Source: Methanobrevibacter sp. (GTDB lineage: Archaea; Methanobacteriota; Methanobacteria; Methanobacteriales; Methanobacteriaceae). From it: a stretch of DNA of 64,000 nucleotides. Positions 56,869-64,000 of the stretch are shown here, one piece after another. The stretch is from assembly GCF_017539065.1 (NCBI RefSeq), contig NZ_JAFYHP010000012.1:1-64000 (forward strand). Reading direction: 5' to 3'. The notes beneath the pieces were generated by a model, which was not told the DNA's origin, made no database searches, and saw only the letters and a list, made by a program, of their open reading frames with translations. Within the stretch, counting starts at the first letter, position 1, and every line of letters begins with the position of its first letter. The position numbers and the translations under genes were made by a program.

Positions 56869-57615
56869 ATGGACAAAAGTTTAAATGAAATTATGAAGAC
56901 TAAATGGATGTATTTGAATGAGGATGAACTTAAATTTTATTCATTGGGCATTTTTATAGAATGCATCTGTTTGAGTGTCGTTATTTCAATAATATTAAAT
57001 TTATTGTTCAAATCTGATTTTATGCTCTGCATGTCTGGTTTTACTATTGTTAGTATCATGTTTACTATTTTAATATATAAACGTGACTTTTTTGATGAAA
57101 AATTTGAATTATTTTCTCCGGATTTAATGCAAGGCACTAATCAAGGATTAATCTTATTTTTATTTGTATCCTCATTTTTAGTATCATGGGCTTTTTTTTG
57201 TGCAGCTTTAAAATATGGATTATATAATGCCATTGCATTTTCTTTAGCAGTATGTTTTCCGGGAATTTTCCTGCTTTTAAGAAGAAATGTATACTCTAAT
57301 GAAAACAACAACTCATTTTATGAGGGTAATGGATATCATCCACTTTTTCATTGGGTTTTAGGTATTACTGTAGGTTCTGGACCTTTGGGGGTCTCTTTAA
57401 CTAATTTTTTAAAAGACATGTTTGTTAAAGGTTCATTTTTGAATATGGATTTAATTTTGGTTGTATTGGCATTACTTTTAGAATGCTTTGTTCTTTCTCC
57501 GGATGTTGCAAATAAGATTTTACCATTTGATTTAAAAAATGATGGCATGAAGAAATTTATTCTAATTTCTTTTGGTTTAATGATTATATTGCTATTTTTT
57601 AATATGATATTTTAA
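56869..57615 (+). CDS. Unknown multi-spanning membrane protein
   Basis: About 248 residues with roughly seven or eight hydrophobic helices: the first two near residues 22-75, two more near 100-140, and four in the second half. The soluble N-terminus is short (MDKSLNEIMKTKWMYLNEDE) and a polar loop with NSFYEGNGYHPLFHW lies near residue 155. No transporter or enzyme signature is recognised. The ATG follows TTGGGGG. It stands alone between gene-poor regions on either side, which is unusual in this compact genome. Confidence 0.75.
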   Translation: MDKSLNEIMKTKWMYLNEDELKFYSLGIFIECICLSVVISIILNLLFKSDFMLCMSGFTIVSIMFTILIYKRDFFDEKFELFSPDLMQGTNQGLILFLFVSSFLVSWAFFCAALKYGLYNAIAFSLAVCFPGIFLLLRRNVYSNENNNSFYEGNGYHPLFHWVLGITVGSGPLGVSLTNFLKDMFVKGSFLNMDLILVVLALLLECFVLSPDVANKILPFDLKNDGMKKFILISFGLMIILLFFNMIF

Positions 57616-59091
<1,476 letters not shown>

Positions 59092-59098
59092 AAAAATT

Positions 59099-59127
59099 AA
59101 AAGTTAAAATAAGTCTATTTTAACTTT
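59099..59127. terminator. Convergent hairpin after the Get3/ArsA gene
   Basis: AAAGTTAAAATA (59100-59111) and TATTTTAACTTT (59116-59127) form a perfect 12-bp stem with a 4-base loop. It serves the Get3/ArsA gene and the converging small membrane protein gene. Confidence 0.7.
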
Positions 59128-59128
59128 C

Positions 59129-59308
59129 TTATTCTTCTTTTTTAAAATATCTTAGATACAGAGTAATAGCAATAATCAGTCCTAATATCCATAGACTTAT
59201 ATTAACACTATTGCATGTTGTAATTTCATAAACAAGCGAAATTATAAACGCAGTATCCAATATTTTAACAATCAACGGCTGATTTTTAAACGTTTCAATA
59301 AGATACAT
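59129..59308 (-). CDS. Small two-helix membrane protein
   Basis: A 59-residue protein starting MYLIETFKNQPLIVKIL, with two hydrophobic helices (about 12-28 and 37-53) and a basic-acidic end YLRYFKKEE. The ATG follows GGAAGTGAT, which lies in the last codons of the large surface-protein gene, so translation is coupled. A longer upstream frame would overlap that gene further and is not supported. It may be a membrane partner or small accessory of the surface protein; function unknown. Confidence 0.7.
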   Translation of the reverse strand: MYLIETFKNQPLIVKILDTAFIISLVYEITTCNSVNISLWILGLIIAITLYLRYFKKEE

Positions 59309-59312
59309 GTTA

Positions 59313-62207
59313 TCACTTCCACGATTCGTCCCAATATTTTGTCGGCATGCTGAATGGCGTCCAGTAATCCTCACAGAAGTACTGGTAGGTTTCTTCTGAT
59401 GTCAACTTCCTTGTTTTCCCGGCGCTGATATAAGTCGCATTGTTTCTATCTAAAGTTAAGTCATTGTTGATTTTTACTTCCAGATAATCCGTTCCTCCGT
59501 TTTCATTAGGAATGTTGTAGATCTTTTTACTTTGAATATAACCTGGCCTAGTGATGGTGAAGGTATCCATTGCACTATGCCAGTCCTTTTCGCTTATCAT
59601 TGCATCCCTGTATTTTACTGCACCGTCTTGGAGAAGTATTATTCCTGTAGCAAGGCCAAAAACGGAAGCTGATGCGCCACTCAGTGTTTTACCCAATAAA
59701 AAGCTCAATCCCTTATAGGCTATAAGGCTTAGGGGGTGTATGTCCTTAAAATGATTTGAAAGGAGATATGTCGCTGGCGAAGCTATTTTTAAAATGTCCC
59801 TAATGCCTCTTATGATGTCCTTGGGCATTATTCCGACTCCGCAACAGTCTTCGCTCGTATGAATTCTAGATCCTTTGTAAACAGTATTTTCATTTGATAA
59901 AATGACACTACTGACTCCACTTGATGTATTCAACACAATTGCCGAATCATTTTGGCAGAATAAGTATAACATCTCTCCTAATTGGGCAATGCTGTAATTG
60001 TTCTCTGATATTGATTTTAAAACATTATCAAGTGAATTTTCAGTATTGTTCCAAAATCGGTCTGCAACGGGTTCAAGAACATAATCTTCAATGTTTGGAA
60101 GATTTAGGGAGTTTATCAGTCTGAATAATTCGATATTTTGTTTATTGCCGCTTATGCTCATACCCATGTCTGCATTTAATATATGCAGGTAGGTATCTTC
60201 CAGATTAATTCCTCCAAGTATTGTTGCGGTATTTCCGCGATTCCATTTTACATTGAATTCCTTTGCATAACTGTCAGCTATTTCATCTGCAAGCCATGCG
60301 GTTTCAAGTGATGCCAGATGCATTCCATAAACGTTCATGACTCCAAATCTGGATAGATATGCTGAATTTCTATTTGTCCAGTTTTCCATTATGTTTCTGG
60401 TTACTTTTTCATTGATGATGCTATAACTCTGAAGCACTTCAAATCCTAAAGCTATTCTGTATTTATTGGCTCTCCCATAACTGATTTGTTCAACTTTTTC
60501 AAGCTCTTCTCTGCCGTTAATGGTAAATTTGGTAATGATGTCTTCTCTGGTTGGATAACCTGCAATAAAATTTGTATAATAACTGTAGGTTACAGGTTCT
60601 CCCGTATTTGTAAATATGATGGGATTTGAGACATGGTTTGTTATTTCATAGTAATTGAAATCTGTATTTATTCTTTGGTAAAGCTTAGCCAAATTGTATT
60701 TCACTCCCGTTTCATCATAATATTGTGTTTGCACGTTAATCTTGGCTATTATCTTATCATTTTTTAGATAGGTGAATGTTTCACTGTTTTCCATGCCTTT
60801 ATCAGCATAAAATCCGATTAATTCAGTATTGTCGTTTGTTGTGTCCCTGTAATCAATTTGGGTGTATGTTGGAGTTCGGGTAATGATTATTCCGTTTCCT
60901 TTTAATGACTCTTTATTAACACATGCCCTTATCCCATAGCCCTGGAATGGAATGAAATAGCTTTTTTCCTCTAGAATTACGGCATCTTCAACATTTGTTT
61001 TGCCGGTTGCGAACTGTTCAACACTGGTTCCGATTTCAACCGTAAAAACTTCAACTTTTGGCATTTTAACTGTTCCATTGGCGCCGGTTTTAAGTGTATA
61101 TGCGCTATTGTGGAATGCATAGGGTATTGTAACATTTACATAGTTTGGAATTATTATGGAATGTGTGAATTCACTTTTTTTCACAGGATTTTCTACAGCA
61201 ACATTTTTGACGATAATCTGGTTTGTATTTTTAAGCCCTTCATATTCTGTTGTTATTGTGTATTTCCCTGCAGGCAAATCGATTATCTGTGTTGCAATGC
61301 CGTTTGAATTGCTTTTTGGAGTGTATGTTTCACCGTTAATTTTTAATGTTATTTTCTTATTTGGAGAAACTTTCCCGTTGCTGTTCAGGACTTTAACTGT
61401 GAATTTGCTACCATCTTTTTCATTCATTGTCAAATCTTTTGTTTCAAGAATTGATTGGATTGTGATTGCTTTTGTGATGCTTTCTGAAGTTTTAGAGTTT
61501 ATTGATGAAATGCTATATTTTCCAGGATTTAAGTTAACGGCAAGTTTTCCAACGCCCTTTTTATTGGTTTTAACGTAATAGGTTTTACCATTCAGCTTGA
61601 ATTTCACATTTGTGTTCTCTAAAACTTTTCCTTTCTTATCGTAAAAAGTGGATGAATATGCGGCTTCATTTTTATAATATTTTGAAAGATCACCGCATTT
61701 TATTGTGCTTTTAATTGTCACAGTGTTTTTAACGCTTTGTTTTTTGTAGAGTTTTGTTTCTTCGAATGTTGTCACAACCGAATATTTTCCACTATTTAAC
61801 TTAAGATTCAGTGATGCTTTACCTTTTGAATCTGTTGTTTTCACATACGTTTTTCCATTAATGGCGATTTTTACTTTAAAGTTTTTCATTGCCTGATTTT
61901 GCTGATTTTTGAGCGTAACTGTGAATTTACTGCCGTCTTTGTAATACATTTTCACGTCATTGGATTTTATCTTGACCTTCGCTTTGCTGTTCTTCACTGC
62001 CTGGTTGGCTGGGGATTCAATTTTATCTGTATCAATATTGCTCGCTTCAAGGCAATCCTGATTTTCAAAACTTTCCTGACAAATTTTATCATCAGATTGT
62101 TCTATGGTTTGTTGTAGGGTTTCATTATCCGTGTCAGTTGCTGAGGCAACTCCAATCAATAAAAACAGTAGGAAAATGAACCACGTGGTGTTTAATTTAA
62201 TGTTCAT
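59313..62207 (-). CDS. Large secreted surface protein with N-terminal Ig-like repeats and an unknown C-terminal region
   Basis: About 964 residues. The ATG at 62207 follows AAAGGTAG and opens a signal peptide (MNIKLNTTWFIFLLFLLIGVASA). Residues about 50-325 are three Ig-like repeats with GKTYVKTTDSKGKA/GKTYYVKTNKKG-type units, as in the other surface proteins. Residues about 345-964 are a single large region I do not recognise. It includes aromatic and Asn-rich parts, a hydrophobic stretch near 850 (SASVFGLATGIILL), a CC pair in SEDCCGVG near 800, and a WDESWK end. The reversed order (repeats first) suggests that the repeats are a stalk in the wall and the C-terminal part is the active domain. 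Enzyme or binding function unknown. Confidence 0.83.
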   Translation of the reverse strand: MNIKLNTTWFIFLLFLLIGVASATDTDNETLQQTIEQSDDKICQESFENQDCLEASNIDTDKIESPANQAVKNSKAKVKIKSNDVKMYYKDGSKFTVTLKNQQNQAMKNFKVKIAINGKTYVKTTDSKGKASLNLKLNSGKYSVVTTFEETKLYKKQSVKNTVTIKSTIKCGDLSKYYKNEAAYSSTFYDKKGKVLENTNVKFKLNGKTYYVKTNKKGVGKLAVNLNPGKYSISSINSKTSESITKAITIQSILETKDLTMNEKDGSKFTVKVLNSNGKVSPNKKITLKINGETYTPKSNSNGIATQIIDLPAGKYTITTEYEGLKNTNQIIVKNVAVENPVKKSEFTHSIIIPNYVNVTIPYAFHNSAYTLKTGANGTVKMPKVEVFTVEIGTSVEQFATGKTNVEDAVILEEKSYFIPFQGYGIRACVNKESLKGNGIIITRTPTYTQIDYRDTTNDNTELIGFYADKGMENSETFTYLKNDKIIAKINVQTQYYDETGVKYNLAKLYQRINTDFNYYEITNHVSNPIIFTNTGEPVTYSYYTNFIAGYPTREDIITKFTINGREELEKVEQISYGRANKYRIALGFEVLQSYSIINEKVTRNIMENWTNRNSAYLSRFGVMNVYGMHLASLETAWLADEIADSYAKEFNVKWNRGNTATILGGINLEDTYLHILNADMGMSISGNKQNIELFRLINSLNLPNIEDYVLEPVADRFWNNTENSLDNVLKSISENNYSIAQLGEMLYLFCQNDSAIVLNTSSGVSSVILSNENTVYKGSRIHTSEDCCGVGIMPKDIIRGIRDILKIASPATYLLSNHFKDIHPLSLIAYKGLSFLLGKTLSGASASVFGLATGIILLQDGAVKYRDAMISEKDWHSAMDTFTITRPGYIQSKKIYNIPNENGGTDYLEVKINNDLTLDRNNATYISAGKTRKLTSEETYQYFCEDYWTPFSMPTKYWDESWK

Positions 62208-62331
62208 GATATCTACCTTTTTGCTAATTCTCGAACCGACCGACAATTAATGTATGATATCTAGAACATATAAACTTTAATTTTAAAATTAAATAGAAAT
62301 AGACTTTTAAAATGAATTTTTAAGGTCAATT

Positions 62332-62973
62332 TTATGCATCAATGACCATAATACACATGTAAGTAAACTCGCTTTCTGCAATGTCGGATAATGTTGCGTT
62401 GACGATTTTTTCATCAGGGTAACTTAAACGCTCACAGACTGTGACTTTACGGTCTTTTTCAACCCCGTTGTCAAGCAAAAACTGCGCCATATCCTTGACT
62501 TTTCTAGATGGCAAAGCAATGGTTTTCTTGCCATTGTTGATAACCGGTAAAATATCTTCAATGTTTTCCCTGCCGTGAAATGTCATTACATTGGCATTGT
62601 CCCATTGGATGTGGCATTTTGCCGCTGCAAGCTGCAAGGAACTGATTCCAGGTATCACTTCAATATTTTCTTTTGGAAAATCGTTTTCATCTGAAAGTCT
62701 TAAAACAGTATTCAAAACACCTGAAAAACCAGGATCGCCAGTAGATAAAATTGACACGGTATTTCCATCAACTGCTAGCTTGACACCTTCTTCTAATTTA
62801 TCAAGCAATTCCTTAACATTAAATGCGATTTTATTTTGCACATCATCGAATAAATCAATCGCACGTGTACTTCCAACAGTGTAATCACTCATTTTAACAG
62901 TATCGATTGCTTTTTTTGTTAGGTATTCACTAGAACCCGGCCCAATTCCAACAATATAAATTTTACCAGTCAT
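62332..62973 (-). CDS. cbiE: Cobalt-precorrin-7 (C5)-methyltransferase
   Basis: About 213 residues of the tetrapyrrole methylase family. KIYIVGIGPGSSEYLTKKA is the N-terminal SAM/substrate loop, ILSTGDPGFSGVL near residue 78 the second SAM motif and VIPGISSLQLAAAKC near 108 the third. The set fits CbiE, which methylates C5 of cobalt-precorrin-7 in the anaerobic cobalamin/corrinoid route; CbiT (C15, decarboxylating) is a separate protein and is not seen here. The ATG at 62973 is preferred over in-frame starts four and five codons upstream. With cobT it shows an anaerobic corrinoid pathway. Confidence 0.9.
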   Translation of the reverse strand: MTGKIYIVGIGPGSSEYLTKKAIDTVKMSDYTVGSTRAIDLFDDVQNKIAFNVKELLDKLEEGVKLAVDGNTVSILSTGDPGFSGVLNTVLRLSDENDFPKENIEVIPGISSLQLAAAKCHIQWDNANVMTFHGRENIEDILPVINNGKKTIALPSRKVKDMAQFLLDNGVEKDRKVTVCERLSYPDEKIVNATLSDIAESEFTYMCIMVIDA

Positions 62974-63053
62974 TTCAATCATCAATTCTAAAACTTGTTA
63001 TAATTAAAAGTTGATTAAATTATTATTTATATTTTTTAGTATAAATTCTTGGA

Positions 63054-64000
63054 TTAATTATTTAAATTCTCAATTTCATTTTTCAAGAATTTATAAACTG
63101 ATTCAGAGCCAATAATTTCACCAGGGTCTTCCCATTCGGATGGATAAAGAATAAATGGTTTGGTTTGATTCCCGCCGAGACCTCCATGGCTTCCAACCAA
63201 TTCTTCAAAAGCGCATACTTCATTAGCGGCACTGTCATAAAAACTGTTAACCAGTAAATCAGGCATATTTTTAAAGTTATTTTCTCTTTTCAGGTGTTGA
63301 GCTGCATGTTTGCCAAAGCCTTCAAGTGGATTTTGACCAACTATTTTATCAGTCTCTAAGTAGTAGATACCATTTTCACCTATTACCATTCCGCCGTTTG
63401 CAATAGAATCAACTAAAACAAATCCGATTCCCGGATGTTTTACAAGTCCTGGAATTAAGTCTGGGAATAGCATGACAAGTTCTTCATAAGTGAGGCGTTG
63501 TTTCCATTGAGTTAAATAAATCAAACCCAAATTTCCAGAGCCTAATACAATTAATTCAGAATTTTCAGCTTTTTTAGTGCTGTGTTCCACACTTTCATAT
63601 CCGGTAATGTACTCTAAACTGTTTGAATACTTTTTTTGCAGATTAATGAACTGGTTATTTTCAAAAATTATTGCAGGCTTTCTGCTTTGAAGTCCACCAC
63701 GGAAATTTTGAAAAGATTCATTCTCTTCGAATAAATCGTAACGAATGTTTCCAATATGCTGTTTTATTGTTTGCAATTGCTTGTTTTCTGGAAGAAAAGC
63801 ATCTCTAAAGTGGTCAATATTATATTCGGTTTTGTATACTTTCAAATCGTTTGGAAGCAATCTTCTAACATAGTTTCCTAATGTTATGCCATATCTTTGT
63901 TTGAATGTTGCGCCGTTACTTTGGCCGTGGTCTGATAAGATCACTAACTTATAATCTCTTTCACTCCTTTCGATAGTTGAAAGCAATCTTGAAAACTGAA
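63054..64000 (-). CDS. Alkaline-phosphatase-like / phosphodiesterase protein (5' end outside the window)
   Basis: The 3' part of a gene; the frame is open to the window edge, so at least 315 residues are coding and the start is missing. The TTG at 63986 is probably an internal leucine. LVILSDHGQSNGATF near the left edge of the fragment carries the metal-binding DHG motif of the alkaline phosphatase superfamily (type I phosphodiesterase/nucleotide pyrophosphatase branch). GSGNLGLIYLTQ and a late histidine pair (KHAAQHL, VGSHGGLGGNQTKPF) fit the C-terminal metal site. Larger members have N-terminal membrane segments. The substrate is unknown. Confidence 0.8.
   Translation of the reverse strand, partial: QFSRLLSTIERSERDYKLVILSDHGQSNGATFKQRYGITLGNYVRRLLPNDLKVYKTEYNIDHFRDAFLPENKQLQTIKQHIGNIRYDLFEENESFQNFRGGLQSRKPAIIFENNQFINLQKKYSNSLEYITGYESVEHSTKKAENSELIVLGSGNLGLIYLTQWKQRLTYEELVMLFPDLIPGLVKHPGIGFVLVDSIANGGMVIGENGIYYLETDKIVGQNPLEGFGKHAAQHLKRENNFKNMPDLLVNSFYDSAANEVCAFEELVGSHGGLGGNQTKPFILYPSEWEDPGEIIGSESVYKFLKNEIENLNN

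Overview
The window is low-GC DNA from a methanogenic archaeon of the order Methanobacteriales, most likely a Methanobrevibacter. Four things point there: Mtd and a Fae-Hps fusion (methanogen C1 and pentose metabolism); two Mur-type ligases with UppP and a flippase (pseudomurein wall); archaeal information genes (RfcS/RfcL, Hef, Kae1-Bud32, S15, archaeal ThrS/LeuS/HisS); and giant signal-peptide-bearing, Ig-repeat 'adhesin-like' proteins. TATA-type promoters, GGTGA-type ribosome sites, leaderless starts and hairpin-plus-T-tract terminators are visible throughout. No insertion sequence, prophage, CRISPR array or rRNA was seen. There is one tRNA gene, tRNA-Val(UAC).

Layout. 1-4.5 kb: thrS, fae-hps, a small zinc-ribbon protein and a coiled-coil protein. 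4.6-21.3 kb is the most unusual block: three large secreted DUF3344/Ig-like proteins, a 1,718-residue secreted, membrane-anchored CobN-like chelatase homologue, and then DUF2162, MotA/ExbB-like and DUF2149 (ExbD-like) membrane proteins. The last four match, in order and type, the hmuS-T-U-V genes of the Bacteroidetes heme-uptake operon, so this looks like an archaeal surface system for taking up, or removing metal from, a tetrapyrrole. 21.4-29.9 kb: Fe-S flavoprotein, flippase, ModE-type regulator, ferredoxin, hisB, mtd, tRNA-Val, ilvE, uppP, cobT and an unknown gene. 30-31 kb: a small unknown three-gene cassette headed by a winged-helix regulator. 31-39.2 kb: kae1-bud32, rdgB, rpsO, a RecJ-like gene and acnX in one run, then two overlapping Mur ligase genes. 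39.2-55.5 kb: hef, a convergent hisS-hisI-PIN/ATPase-isomerase operon, aroE plus an unknown gene, the clamp-loader operon rfcS-rfcL, htpX-trmI, and nadE-leuS. 55.5-59.1 kb: an NTF2-like protein, a long region without large genes that carries candidate small RNAs and a possible micropeptide, an unknown membrane protein, and a Get3/ArsA ATPase. 59.1-64 kb: a large surface protein of novel architecture with a 59-residue membrane partner, cbiE, and the 3' part of an alkaline-phosphatase-like gene cut by the window edge.

The genes connect mainly through cell-surface construction (pseudomurein ligases, UppP, flippase, surface proteins) and through tetrapyrrole and metal biology (CobN-like block, cobT, cbiE, ModE regulator). 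Near-perfect AGTATTACT palindromes occur upstream of the second DUF3344 gene and of the CobN-like gene, with a half-site before the first DUF3344 gene. This suggests one regulator may control the surface proteins and the chelatase. Functions are read from sequence motifs by eye; no database search was run.
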